Below are positions 8,562-18,551 of a stretch of 64,000 bases of DNA, piece after piece. The notes beneath the pieces are model-generated. The model made no database searches. It was given only the letters and a program-made list of their open reading frames with translations, and was not told the DNA's origin. Numbering within the stretch: position 1 is the stretch's first letter; each line of letters opens with the position of its first letter. A program made the translations under genes and the position numbers. Origin of the DNA: CAZEAC01 sp964510065 (GTDB lineage: Bacteria > Bdellovibrionota_C > UBA2361 > CAIXSY01); assembly GCA_964510065.1 (NCBI GenBank), contig CAZEAC010000001.1, positions 1 to 64,000 of the forward strand, read 5' to 3'.

Positions 8562-10883
8562 CTACTGCACAACAACACGTGCCCGCACCGCTGCCGCCCG
8601 TCCCAGCTCATCAACCACACGCACAATATGATCGCCTGGCACGGCACTCCAAATAATGGATTCACCCCGTGGGGCGCTTGCAAGGTAAGCATCATCGACA
8701 AACCAGTAGGACTTCGCACTATCGCTGTCGGTAACTGCAAGGAGGGGAATAGTCAAAGGACTTCCGACACTTCCAGTGTACACAAGGCTTGACTGCGGTG
8801 AGGTAATTGTCGGCCTCCTGCCGATTTCTGATTCTAGACCACAACGCGGATCAAATGCCGGAGGAAGCTGCCGTGGGAGCCCAGCAGATTTGTACAACTC
8901 CAAGATATCAGACGGCCAGAACTCAAACACTTTCGGCACAGATTGATGTGAAAGCCCACTGCAGCTTCGCAGTCCGGAATCAGGCTCAATCATGATCTCA
9001 CGATGCACAGAACAGCTCTCTATCGGGGAAACTCCAGGAATGAAAAAGCTCTCCCTTAAGTGACGGCAGTGCGGCCCCGGAAGCATTCCGGAAATCGCAC
9101 ATACTTTGACTTTCTTTACATTTAATTCAGCGGAAGGAAGAGGCTCAAGGCGGTGAAGATTTTTGTCGGAAAGAAGTGCGTCAACAATATTAAAAAAAAG
9201 CGGACCTGCAGCTTCACGTCCAATAAACGCTGAATTCGGTTTCCCATCGGCATTTCCAATCCATACCCCCAATACATAGTCGCCTATAAGTCCAACTGAC
9301 CAAGCGTCACGAAAGCCAAAGGAGGTTCCGGTTTTCCAGGGTACCGATCTTGTCTTCGCGCTTTGCACACTCAGGATGTCAAAATTGGGCCTGGGATTCT
9401 CCTTGAGCATATCGAGGACAAGATAGCTTGATTCGGGTGAAAGCAATCTCGTTCCACTCCCCGCTGTCGGGTCTTTCTTACTGAATCGGATCGGCTTTAG
9501 CTCCCCACCATTCCCAAGCATCGCATACAGTGTCACAAGCTCCTCTAAGGTAACTTCGACGCCGCCGAGCGCAAGCGAGAGTCCGTAGAAGTCTTGCTCT
9601 CGTAATTTTTTAATCTGTGCAAATTGCAGAAAGTTGTAGAAGCTTGGACGCTGAAGCTGATTGGCAAGCAGCACAGCCGGAACATTACGACTCTTGACCA
9701 AGGCATCAGTGGCACTTAGCGGACCTAAAAAATCTTTGTCGAAGTTTTCAGGATTGTAGGCTGAAACAGAAATTTTTGTATCTTTTAGCATCGTGTGCGG
9801 ATGTATCAAGCCTTGATCAATTGCAAGCGCGTAAATAAAGGGCTTCAGCGTTGAGCCGGGGGAGCGTTTACCTCGAGTCACGTCAACCTGTCCCTCAATC
9901 GCAGTACTCAGGAAATCTGCCGAGCCTACAAGTGCGAGTGCCTCCATGGTCTGATAGTTAAGAAGCAGTGCCGCAGCATTCTTAATGCCATAGTCCGAAT
10001 GCCGGGCAACATATTGGCTAATTTGACGTTCGAGCATCTGTTGAAGGGAGCGATCTAAGGTTGAAAGTACTCGAGCATCATACGGATGCGCGTCAAGCAT
10101 TCGATTGACAAAATGCGGCGCGTGAAGAATAGCATTTGGACGAGTTTCGTGACGTACAGGAAGAATTGGCGGAAGCTCTAATGACTCTTGCGTGCGCCAT
10201 AATCTTTCTAAATCCAGCTTCGCTTTGAGGAGATCGGGTGAATCCCGAGCCAGAGACCTCGCCGCCGGCCTTTGCGGAATAACTGCGAGCGCGAGTGCCT
10301 CGGAGAGCGTTATCGAAGAGCTATCCTTACCAAAATAGATAATGCTCGCCGCTCCAACCCCTTCAATATTGCCGCCATACGAAGCCACATTCAGATAAGC
10401 TTCTAAAATGTCCTTCTTACTAAAGTGCCTCTCAAGCTGAAGTGCCTTGTATATTTGCCAAAATTTTCCTGAAACGGTTCGCGAATAGATTCCATAACGC
10501 ATTCGCGCAAGTTGCATCGATATAGTCGAACCACCTTGCCGACCCGTACCAGCGATAAAGGTCGAAAACGCCGCGCGCAAAATGGCCCAAGGATTAACTC
10601 CGCAATGGCGCCAAAAATGACGATCCTCTTTAAGCAGCGTAGCTTTGACCAGCGAGGGCGAAATTTTATCAAGAGGCGTCCAAAGCCTGAATTTTTCATC
10701 ACTGGTCAGTGTTAATCTTAAAAGCCCCCCCTCAGAATCATATACTGCCTGCGAGTATGAGAGTTTATTAACGAGCTGCGGCGGAGGAAAAAGGCCGAGC
10801 ACACACCAGCCAAGAAAAGACACCAAGAGTGGTACTCCAAGGAGTACGCAGCTTATTTTCCCGACTGAGCGAACGATCTTCAT
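8562..10883 (-). CDS. pbpC: Penicillin-binding protein 1C (bifunctional transglycosylase/transpeptidase)
   Basis: This is a class A penicillin-binding protein of the 1C subgroup that polymerises and cross-links peptidoglycan in the periplasm. One transmembrane anchor is followed by the GT51 glycosyltransferase domain, with KEDRHFWRHCG (catalytic Glu near 86) and QGGSTISMQ (about 116). The transpeptidase domain has SPGSTLKP (nucleophile Ser about 344, Lys about 347), SRN (about 398-400) and WKTGTSFGFRDAW. The C-terminal segment of about 90 residues corresponds to the PBP1C-specific extension. A TTG five codons upstream overlaps the preceding gene, but AGTAGGG stands 5 nt before the ATG, so I prefer the ATG. 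It is the second gene of an operon with the alpha-2-macroglobulin. Confidence 0.95.
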   Translation of the reverse strand: MKIVRSVGKISCVLLGVPLLVSFLGWCVLGLFPPPQLVNKLSYSQAVYDSEGGLLRLTLTSDEKFRLWTPLDKISPSLVKATLLKEDRHFWRHCGVNPWAILRAAFSTFIAGTGRQGGSTISMQLARMRYGIYSRTVSGKFWQIYKALQLERHFSKKDILEAYLNVASYGGNIEGVGAASIIYFGKDSSSITLSEALALAVIPQRPAARSLARDSPDLLKAKLDLERLWRTQESLELPPILPVRHETRPNAILHAPHFVNRMLDAHPYDARVLSTLDRSLQQMLERQISQYVARHSDYGIKNAAALLLNYQTMEALALVGSADFLSTAIEGQVDVTRGKRSPGSTLKPFIYALAIDQGLIHPHTMLKDTKISVSAYNPENFDKDFLGPLSATDALVKSRNVPAVLLANQLQRPSFYNFLQFAQIKKLREQDFYGLSLALGGVEVTLEELVTLYAMLGNGGELKPIRFSKKDPTAGSGTRLLSPESSYLVLDMLKENPRPNFDILSVQSAKTRSVPWKTGTSFGFRDAWSVGLIGDYVLGVWIGNADGKPNSAFIGREAAGPLFFNIVDALLSDKNLHRLEPLPSAELNVKKVKVCAISGMLPGPHCRHLRESFFIPGVSPIESCSVHREIMIEPDSGLRSCSGLSHQSVPKVFEFWPSDILELYKSAGLPRQLPPAFDPRCGLESEIGRRPTITSPQSSLVYTGSVGSPLTIPLLAVTDSDSAKSYWFVDDAYLASAPRGESIIWSAVPGDHIVRVVDELGRAAAVRARVVVQ

Positions 10884-10890
10884 CGTGACC

Positions 10891-13800
10891 CTACTCAATC
10901 TTTAGCTTTCCACCTAACATTCGCGCGCGTACCCGTCTATCATACATCGACTCGGCATAAAGCGGCGGGATTTCAAAGTCTCCTTTCTGAGTAGCCTTCA
11001 TCATGTAGTAATAATGTTGCGCCTCCTCACCCACAGCGGCATATACGACAACGCGATCTTCGCGTGCATCGACATAATCGAGATCTAACGACGTTCCGCT
11101 TACATTCGCCCCGCTACTGAGCGGCAACGCTACTTCAGTGCCACCGGGCAGAAGATCGATCACCGCCACGTTATAGTGAGTTTGATTGGTAAGGGAGCGC
11201 AGTACGAGGTGAACCTGAATAGCCTCACCGAGCGCTACTGCAGTGACTGGCTCGCCCTTGGCATTTCGATACTCGCGAGTCACTTCGATACCGTCCTTGA
11301 TTTCGCTTGTTGGCAGTGATTTATCGAATCCAGTCTCGGTCACCTGGTAGAAAAGAGGATGTGAGGCCTCGCTCGCGAAGCGAATCTTATCTGCGCCATC
11401 GGCGAAATCAGTTCGCGCAACGGCTCCGGGCCCTACCCCCAGATTTCGCTCTGCATCCTTCATAACTTCGACAATGCTTGCGCGTGCGCTCGCTGGAGTT
11501 CCCACAACTTTTTGATACGCATCAATCGCCAAAACAGTATACGCTGACGAATAGGTATTAAATGCCCCTTTGGGAATTTCGCTAAGAAGCTCGGCAAGAT
11601 CATCCGCGTCGATTTTCCGAGCCCGCTCCGGGAAATGTTTTGAAATGAGATAGAGGTACTGCGCATTTCGAACCAAAGGATCGAAATAGTGCTGATAGTC
11701 ATACTCACCTTCCGCCGTCACCGGAATAGCTGAAATCAGTTTTTCGGCTTCATCATCGAGCTTTAATAACTTATAGGTCGCGGCTATAAATGCAGCGATG
11801 ATATCCTTCTTCCAAGTCTTCTCCAGATACTTGTCGAGCCCTTCTCGAATTGCGTTAAGCTCGTTGGTGGTAATCGTACCATTTCTTGTCAAGAGATATA
11901 GACCATAGGCCTTTCTCCGAAAACCACTAGTATCGTGATTGTAGTCACCAAGCATTGTCTTCAAATACTCAAGCGACTGACGAAGCATCGCCGCCGGTAC
12001 CTCGTTGCCGCGCTCCTTTGCTTCAATCATAAAGTGGGTCGCATAAATAGTTTGGTGTGGGTCAAGCGAAGAGTTGGCCGTCCAGAATCCAAATGCTCCT
12101 TCGCTATTCTGCCGTGACCGCAAAATCGAGATAACACGTTGATACCGTGCCGCGAAGTCAAAGGAGCTAAAGTCGAATTCCTTGTTGTTTTGAAGAATGA
12201 GATCCGGAAGAACTTGGCTCACTATCTGCTCCGAGCAACCGTGTGGGAATGCCCGTAGATAGCTTACTAGTCCATTCGCAATGCCAACCGGAACTACCGA
12301 CGCGGAAGCTTCAAGTACCCGGTGTTGATCATACATCGAACGCGTTACCGGCACTTCCACGGCACCCGCACTTAAGAACCCTTTTTTGAAGAATCCGACC
12401 TGCACGTTGGTCATAAAAGGCACGCTGGGCCGGATACTAAGATCAAGTGACATCGACGCTTTGAGCGTACTCGTCGCTGCTTTGAATAGTAGCGAATTTG
12501 AGCCAAGCTCCGGCTTGGCCTTCAATTTAAATGAGCAACCTTTCTCTTGCCCTGGAGCAATTTCAAGTAGCTGTTCAGCCGGCGAGATAACTTCAAAGCC
12601 CTTGCCTACATCAATTGCACAACGGACCGATGCGTCGGGGTCGAATTCTTCGTTGTCGCGCGAAACCGAAGTAGAAACCTCGAAGAGATCCCCCGGCGCA
12701 ACAAAGAGCGGCACACTCGGTGAAAGCACAAAGGCACCCTTTACAATTGATTTGCGCCCTTCAACGCCAATACTATCCGCTGTCACCGAGACCGCCATCA
12801 CTCTCACGGTGCCATTGAAGTAGTCAGGAATTCGAAACTTGAACTCACGATCAGTTGAATCAATGTCAACAATCCCTGACCAAAAAGCCACTGGCTTTTG
12901 ACCTTTGCGTTTGAACGGATTTAGATTTCGCGCAAGTAGCGCGCTTTCGTCTCCACCCGGCGCCGAAAGCGAGCGAAGCACACTTATTTCCGGAAGAATC
13001 AGATCCAGGATCTGCGCGGTCTCAACTTCGAGTGCGCGCTTTCTAAGAAAATACTCGAGCGGGTCCGGAGTCGAATAACGCGCTACCTGCAGAATGCCCT
13101 CGTCAACCGCAAAGAGCGCAATCTTTCCAGGCTGCTGACTCTGGTAGTGAATACTAAAATCTTCTCCTGGCCTTACCTTTTCCGGCGCTGTTACGGAAAT
13201 CTTATGCACGCGGCGGTCACGGCTTACGGTAAATGGCACAATGCCGTAGCTTAGGGGGCTCATGAAGACTTCTTTTGAGTCAATCGCCCGGACGAAAGTT
13301 ACATTAATGTAGCCATTTCCTTCGAGGTCGCTTGGAACTTTTATCTTTTCAGTCGAAGAGTTCGTAGTAGTACTAAACCACTTAAAGGCATACACTCTAT
13401 CTTTTTCTATGGTAATCAGGCCCGCGCCGACATACGGAGCAACGATGCTAAGTTCGATTTCGTCTCCCGGAGCGGCATCTTTCTTATTAAGCTTCACCTC
13501 GAGCTCGGCGTTTTTCTCGAGGTCGGTACTCAAATTTCCGTGACCTACCACATTAAAGGAGATTCGATTGAGCTCTGTTTCCGCGCTGTCACGTAGTATT
13601 ATCAGGTAACTTCCCGGCTGATCAGTGGGGAGCGCATAATCAACCCCTGCTTCAGGAATTTCAAAATCAATCCTTTTTTTCAGCAGCTCCTTCTTGACTG
13701 ATTGATAGGCAAGAGTCCCGTTCGGCTGCTGGCTCAGCGCCGAAACGTAACGCACCTCGACGAGGTCGAGCTTCAGATCCGAAGCCTGCCGTTTAGCCAA

Positions 13801-16692
13801 ATTAGAATCGATTGCGATGAGGTGTATCGTTCGAGAGCTGTCTTTATTTACATATTGCAAATTGCCGTCAGCTTTTGCCCCTACAATAAACGGCAAAGGC
13901 GACACAAGCACTGAGCTGCTCCCGCTCACCGAGCGGCCTCCTTCAAGTTCAAACCCTTGGGCAAAAAAAGTCGCACGATAGGTTGCCTTTTCAAAGCGCT
14001 CGAGATTGAGCGCAAACTCAGCATCACCGCTATCGTTAGTCATAGTCTCGCCCAAAGACTCGTTGAAACTCTTTTTTGCACCAAACGGATCGTAGAAGTT
14101 GTAACTGGAATATCCGGCAAAAGTTGGGTACGCCGGCGAAAGGTAAAGCGAGCCGTTTACTTTGTGGTTCTGAGCGGCCAACCCAAATAAATTTTTTAGT
14201 GTGACCATTCCCTTCAGCTCTGCCGGACTCACCCACCCCGTGGCATGCTTCGCTGAAAAACTTGTACGGATATTCATCCTATCTGGAAGAAACTCCTCAA
14301 CCCGAAGTACCGTCGAGGCAAGCTCGCCGTAACGATACTTGTCCTTCATGATATAGAGGGTCACGTGGTAGCTTCCGGTCAGCGCAGTATCTTGAGTTTG
14401 GAAGGAGTACTCTTCAAACCCATTGCTTCCAAAGCGCATTTTCTTTGTGGCGATCTCAAGACCGCGCGGATCGGTAACTGCTATTTCGAATGGAATGCCC
14501 TCATCAAGCGCGCGCCAAGAAGCGTCGCGTACAATCATTCCGATGTGGAACTCATCACCAGGCCGGTAAATACCCCTGTCGGAAAAGAGCACCGCTTCAA
14601 GAGGACGAATGGTCGGATCCGTCGAAGTTTCTGGACGAGAGGAATCTCCACCGATATCAAATCTGGAGAAGTTGAGTTTCCTATCCTCTCGATTGTAAGG
14701 GATGAATGACAGGTCATCGCCCTTTTCGAGCACGTACACAACCGGCTCCCGTTCGCGGTTCAGGTCACTTATATTTGGGAAGACGACATGTCCATCTGGA
14801 CCAGTTTTCTGGGTCTGTACCGGCAGACCATTTCGACCAAGAATCTGCACGTTAACTTCGCCAACCGGCTGGCCCGAGCGGATCGACTGCACAAAAACAT
14901 CATGTTTTCCATCGAGACTATCTTTTACTATCACACCAAGGTCAGTAATGAGAATCAGCCTCTGGTCCGATCCCTCAATTGTGCTCTTGCTACTTGTATC
15001 ATAAGCATCGACTCGAAAATTAAATAATCCTCGCGGAGATTCGCTCGCGCCAAGATACGGCGTGAAGTCGAAAGCGGTATAGCTCGCTTTGCCATTTCCA
15101 GCACTCGCTACTGTTACTACTTTGGTTTCACGGGCCGTAATATCATCAAAACCGAAGTAGTAGTTAGTAAACTGCGGGCTTCGAAAGTCACCACGAGTTT
15201 GCGTAATAAGTTGGCTGATGGTGCGAGGAAGCACTCGCGACACCTCAAACTGCACCGCCCCAACATCGCGAGTTAACACCGAAAGTCCCTTATCGCCAGA
15301 TAGGCTAAGAAGCGCTCCCTCTCCCATGATTTTCACTTCGCGCGGAGGCATCGATATTCGAAGCACAGTGTCATACTCTTTGGTTAACTGGTAATCGCCA
15401 AAAGATTTGAGTCCCTTCTTGATGCGAACATAGAGCGCGGTATTAGGTTCCACACTAATCTTGAAACCACGTACCTTTTCGAAATCGTGCTCTGTCGCTA
15501 TCCATTGCGGCTCAAGTTCTGTCCCTACACTCAAGACCTCGGGTCCAATCTCGGCGGTACTACTCCAGTAGTGGTTCGCAGCAAAGGGAAAGTCCTGAAA
15601 CGCGGGCCGGTCTTTCGGAAGCCTATAGAGCTGAAGGTTCTTTGCAAGTTCCGAGGCATTGACGCCGACCGAAGTGCTGACGGTCACTACCTGTTCGGTC
15701 TCGTACTGCTGATTTTTTACATAACTCGCACTTACTGAGTCGACTTTAAAATAGTTCAGCATGCCCGGGATCGATTGACGCGACTCAAGCGGTTGGTCGG
15801 TTTCCGGCCCCCCCCGTGCCGCCCGAACCCCCTTTTCAACTGTGAAGAGTGTCTCGCCTTCGTCGTCGGGTATGGCGATTGCATCGGAGTGCACGAAAGC
15901 CTTTCCGCCAAATTCATCATAGACGACTTTGTTTCCCAACTGAATTACACCTCGACTCTTAAAATCTTCCACCGGATGCACACGCATTTGGTATGCGACA
16001 TGTCGTTCAAAATCACTCTTGTCGACTGCGTAATTAAAACGCACCGTCGTAATAACCTTTTTAAGTTTTGGATCAATCGGGTCCTCATAGAACTGAGTGG
16101 CCTCTATTTTGGCAGTAAATTTTTCGGTGTCGAAACTTGGTGTATAATCAGCCAAGCGAACATGTGCCGGAAAGAACTCGCGCGAAAAATCAAGTTCAAA
16201 ATGTTGTCCGACCGGCCAATCTTCAGAGGGAGTAAAAAGAAGCTCGCGGTCGCTTTCCCACTTCCACGCGCCATGAAGTTCAGGTATGACTGTAAAGCCG
16301 CTCGTGACTGCTTTTCCGACCTCTTCAAGTTTGGCCGCCGATCCACTAAAGCGAACCCTCAATACATTCGGCTTCGCATCCTTCTCCAATTTTGTCGCTG
16401 CAGGTGCCACAATTTCGACCTTGAGAAGTTCCGGCTTTGGCAGATTTTGATACCATTGGTAGGTCGAAATGCCAGCGGCAATGAGAACAGCAATTGCCGA
16501 GATGCTGCCCCAGAACTGCTTTGGGCGAAGAACTCTTTTCGCATTGAGCCATGTGGCTCCGATTCGGGCTCCTCGCCGAAGCGCCACCAAGCTCGACGCG
16601 AGCCAGCGCGGAGGAGTCCACGAGACCGTTCCAGTAATCTGGATAAATACTCGAACAATTGTCTTAATGATTCGCCCCAAAAAACTCTTCAT
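10891..16692 (-). CDS. Alpha-2-macroglobulin family protein, membrane-anchored (YfhM-like)
   Basis: The 1933-residue bacterial alpha-2-macroglobulin is the protease-trapping partner habitually encoded beside pbpC. One transmembrane helix (about 61-78) sits after a basic N-terminus. There is no lipobox, unlike the lipoprotein form known from Escherichia coli, so it is anchored in the inner membrane. MG domains fill the middle, with the segment FSDRGIYRPGDEFHIG marking the start of the conserved MG2-3 region. The thioester motif is present as FPHGCSEQ with Cys1486 and Gln1489, so covalent capture of proteases is possible. A helical thioester domain and receptor-binding-like end follow. Shine-Dalgarno GGAGGT lies 9 nt before the ATG. 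It is longer than the roughly 1650 residues usual for YfhM. Confidence 0.95.
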   Translation of the reverse strand: MKSFLGRIIKTIVRVFIQITGTVSWTPPRWLASSLVALRRGARIGATWLNAKRVLRPKQFWGSISAIAVLIAAGISTYQWYQNLPKPELLKVEIVAPAATKLEKDAKPNVLRVRFSGSAAKLEEVGKAVTSGFTVIPELHGAWKWESDRELLFTPSEDWPVGQHFELDFSREFFPAHVRLADYTPSFDTEKFTAKIEATQFYEDPIDPKLKKVITTVRFNYAVDKSDFERHVAYQMRVHPVEDFKSRGVIQLGNKVVYDEFGGKAFVHSDAIAIPDDEGETLFTVEKGVRAARGGPETDQPLESRQSIPGMLNYFKVDSVSASYVKNQQYETEQVVTVSTSVGVNASELAKNLQLYRLPKDRPAFQDFPFAANHYWSSTAEIGPEVLSVGTELEPQWIATEHDFEKVRGFKISVEPNTALYVRIKKGLKSFGDYQLTKEYDTVLRISMPPREVKIMGEGALLSLSGDKGLSVLTRDVGAVQFEVSRVLPRTISQLITQTRGDFRSPQFTNYYFGFDDITARETKVVTVASAGNGKASYTAFDFTPYLGASESPRGLFNFRVDAYDTSSKSTIEGSDQRLILITDLGVIVKDSLDGKHDVFVQSIRSGQPVGEVNVQILGRNGLPVQTQKTGPDGHVVFPNISDLNREREPVVYVLEKGDDLSFIPYNREDRKLNFSRFDIGGDSSRPETSTDPTIRPLEAVLFSDRGIYRPGDEFHIGMIVRDASWRALDEGIPFEIAVTDPRGLEIATKKMRFGSNGFEEYSFQTQDTALTGSYHVTLYIMKDKYRYGELASTVLRVEEFLPDRMNIRTSFSAKHATGWVSPAELKGMVTLKNLFGLAAQNHKVNGSLYLSPAYPTFAGYSSYNFYDPFGAKKSFNESLGETMTNDSGDAEFALNLERFEKATYRATFFAQGFELEGGRSVSGSSSVLVSPLPFIVGAKADGNLQYVNKDSSRTIHLIAIDSNLAKRQASDLKLDLVEVRYVSALSQQPNGTLAYQSVKKELLKKRIDFEIPEAGVDYALPTDQPGSYLIILRDSAETELNRISFNVVGHGNLSTDLEKNAELEVKLNKKDAAPGDEIELSIVAPYVGAGLITIEKDRVYAFKWFSTTTNSSTEKIKVPSDLEGNGYINVTFVRAIDSKEVFMSPLSYGIVPFTVSRDRRVHKISVTAPEKVRPGEDFSIHYQSQQPGKIALFAVDEGILQVARYSTPDPLEYFLRKRALEVETAQILDLILPEISVLRSLSAPGGDESALLARNLNPFKRKGQKPVAFWSGIVDIDSTDREFKFRIPDYFNGTVRVMAVSVTADSIGVEGRKSIVKGAFVLSPSVPLFVAPGDLFEVSTSVSRDNEEFDPDASVRCAIDVGKGFEVISPAEQLLEIAPGQEKGCSFKLKAKPELGSNSLLFKAATSTLKASMSLDLSIRPSVPFMTNVQVGFFKKGFLSAGAVEVPVTRSMYDQHRVLEASASVVPVGIANGLVSYLRAFPHGCSEQIVSQVLPDLILQNNKEFDFSSFDFAARYQRVISILRSRQNSEGAFGFWTANSSLDPHQTIYATHFMIEAKERGNEVPAAMLRQSLEYLKTMLGDYNHDTSGFRRKAYGLYLLTRNGTITTNELNAIREGLDKYLEKTWKKDIIAAFIAATYKLLKLDDEAEKLISAIPVTAEGEYDYQHYFDPLVRNAQYLYLISKHFPERARKIDADDLAELLSEIPKGAFNTYSSAYTVLAIDAYQKVVGTPASARASIVEVMKDAERNLGVGPGAVARTDFADGADKIRFASEASHPLFYQVTETGFDKSLPTSEIKDGIEVTREYRNAKGEPVTAVALGEAIQVHLVLRSLTNQTHYNVAVIDLLPGGTEVALPLSSGANVSGTSLDLDYVDAREDRVVVYAAVGEEAQHYYYMMKATQKGDFEIPPLYAESMYDRRVRARMLGGKLKIE

Positions 16693-16701
16693 TTCCTAAG
16701 C

Positions 16702-16737
16702 ACCTCCGAAAAGCGCTAACGTACTATAATAAGTATA
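16702..16737 (-). promoter_or_regulatory. Strong RBS and possible -10 box for the macroglobulin-pbpC operon
   Basis: On the minus strand GGAGGT (16702-16707) is a near-consensus ribosome binding site. Overlapping hexamers TATACT and TATTAT (16726-16737) are good -10 candidates about 35-45 nt before the start codon. No convincing -35 box could be paired with them. Confidence 0.3.
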
Positions 16738-16848
16738 AGTTTTTCCCATGAAGTACGGGCGAAGTATATGTGAAAAGTTAGTGAAAAATAGCTCTACGCT
16801 ACGGTACAAATTTTACAATCCTGCGCTTTGCGAAGCGCCTGATTATAA

Positions 16849-17874
16849 TTACTCCTCAGACTGCCGTTCGAAGGCCTCGACGAATTCACCAAGTCGGGTC
16901 ACTACCGAGGCGTATGCCGAGATCGAATTATACTGAGTCACGATAAGCGAAAACGCGCCCACCATCGTGGCAAAGGCCATCGCCGATTGACCGATAATTC
17001 CGAACTCGACGCCGTGCTCAATAAATATTGGCGCAACAAAGAGGATTGGAATTAGCTGAATCATGTAATTGTAACCGGTAGTAAAGAATCCGAGATTTCT
17101 ATTAATACCGATAATATGCCGCAAATTTTCCACGAGTCTTTCGAACTTCTGCGTAATCTCGCTTCTTACCTGCTGCTCCTCGCCACGTTTGGCGATATTT
17201 TCGGCGTCTTCGCGAACGCGGATAAGCGCCGTTCGGAAATCAGCTTCAAAATCAGCCTGCTTGTAATTGAGCTTCATAAGCGGCTGGCCGAGGAAAACAG
17301 TAAGCGCCGACCCAACAGCTGCATAAAGAACCGAAACGAAAAATAGTGTCGGACTAATACTCCAGAGTACGCCCGCAAAGGAAACAACTGTTATTGTACT
17401 ATTTAAAAACATCAGCAAAAAAGAAAGTGTGGTAACAGTGAGCGAGCGCACATCCTCAGCAATTCGCTGGTCAGGATTGGTAACTTCGCCGCTTGAGCTT
17501 AAACGCAGATATAGGCCACGGTGCAGATACATTCCAACGATACGGTTAGTCATCCATCCGCGCCAAAGCAGCCCAAGCCGTTCCTCGGTAAACCTGAAAA
17601 TAACCGCAGTAACTGTCGAAAGCCCAAAAACTCCGGCGTAAAGCCAGGCAAAGTAAACGAAGGCTGACATGTCACGACGCTCAATTGAGGTCATAAAGTG
17701 ACGGCCTACGTAGCTATTGATGACGTTCATGCCGTTAATGGCCAGCAACAAGATAAATAGTGCGGCGATCATCAGCTTAGCTTTCGCGCCAACCGAGGAT
17801 TTAACAAACATCGAAACTGCATGCGCAAGTCTGTGCAGTGTTTGAAGGGTAATAGTTACCTTCCGGTCGGTCAT
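16849..17874 (-). CDS. SbmA/BacA/ABCD-type ABC transmembrane protein lacking an ATPase domain
   Basis: The 341-residue inner-membrane protein matches the transmembrane domain of YddA/BacA/ABCD-type transporters. It has LLWRGWMTNRIVGMYL and NPDQRIAEDV (the family hallmark), LYAAVGSALTVFLGQPLMKLN, then DFEADFRTALIRVREDAENIA, and a last helix pair ending VVTRLGEFVEAF. Full-length relatives continue into an ABC ATPase from here. This frame ends about ten residues later, and nothing resembling Walker or signature motifs follows in the 150 bp downstream. It is also shorter than SbmA (about 400). Either it works as an SbmA-like proton-driven importer or it borrows an ATPase encoded elsewhere. Family members take up peptides, cobalamin or fatty acyl compounds. 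Confidence 0.85.
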   Translation of the reverse strand: MTDRKVTITLQTLHRLAHAVSMFVKSSVGAKAKLMIAALFILLLAINGMNVINSYVGRHFMTSIERRDMSAFVYFAWLYAGVFGLSTVTAVIFRFTEERLGLLWRGWMTNRIVGMYLHRGLYLRLSSSGEVTNPDQRIAEDVRSLTVTTLSFLLMFLNSTITVVSFAGVLWSISPTLFFVSVLYAAVGSALTVFLGQPLMKLNYKQADFEADFRTALIRVREDAENIAKRGEEQQVRSEITQKFERLVENLRHIIGINRNLGFFTTGYNYMIQLIPILFVAPIFIEHGVEFGIIGQSAMAFATMVGAFSLIVTQYNSISAYASVVTRLGEFVEAFERQSEE

Positions 17875-18019
17875 GCGATTGCGCCTATCACCAATACCAT
17901 AAACTGCTTTGTTTAAGCCCGCGCCGACATTTTAAGCAGCTTTCACTCGAGCTCTCAGAAAGTTCGTGGTCTCAGAATCGACCTAAAGGATGGTCTTTGC
18001 CAAGGTCTCAATTCAGGTA

Positions 18020-18496
18020 CTAGTGAAGCACTATCTTTTTGCTACTCTCCGGGCCTTGGCTCTCATCAAAGAGCTCCTGTGGGGACACTCCTTGGATAAC
18101 CAATCGGCCCTCGACATGTTTAAGGATGCCCTGCACTTTGCCTTTCAGCTGCAACACTTTCCATGCGCCAAATGTGAGCGCGACTCCGCAAAAAAGGAGA
18201 AGCAGTGCCGCCAACGGCAAAAGTAACCGCGGCTGAAAAACAGCTGCTACACTCATGCAAACAAAAAGTGCGCCAGGAACAAAAAGTAACAGCGATCGGC
18301 TCAACTGAAAATTCGAAATTTTTATCTGGCGCACCCTATAAACGGCGTTCTTCGCCTTCTGGTACAGGCTCGCATTGCTCTTTTTCTGGTCTCGCTGACC
18401 CGACTCGGCAGGTACTATAGGCTGCGAAGCCGGCATGCGTCTCAGTAAGGTGCTTCGTAAATTACCACGCGAACTTCTTACCGCAATCTTTCTCAT
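18020..18496 (-). CDS. Hypothetical protein with two transmembrane helices
   Basis: I do not recognise a family. From the ATG the product has about 158 residues: a basic, polar N-terminus of about 60 residues, then a helical hairpin of two hydrophobic stretches (SLLLFVPGALFVCMSVAAVF and LLPLAALLLLFCGVALTFG), and a soluble tail of about 45 residues containing QLKGKVQGILKHVEGRL. An in-frame TTG 15 codons upstream would lengthen the N-terminus. It is divergent from the holin-like gene and co-oriented with the ABC membrane gene, 146 bp away. Confidence 0.6.
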   Translation of the reverse strand: MRKIAVRSSRGNLRSTLLRRMPASQPIVPAESGQRDQKKSNASLYQKAKNAVYRVRQIKISNFQLSRSLLLFVPGALFVCMSVAAVFQPRLLLPLAALLLLFCGVALTFGAWKVLQLKGKVQGILKHVEGRLVIQGVSPQELFDESQGPESSKKIVLH

Positions 18497-18551
18497 TACG
18501 TCTACTCTACACAGATGAGGCCGCGAGGGCAACTCTGGCAATCATAACGTT

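Noticed and set aside
15808..15815. Run of eight C (eight G on the coding strand) in the macroglobulin gene as a phase-variation tract
   Set aside because: About one such run is expected in 64 kb at this base composition, and it lies far inside a long gene.
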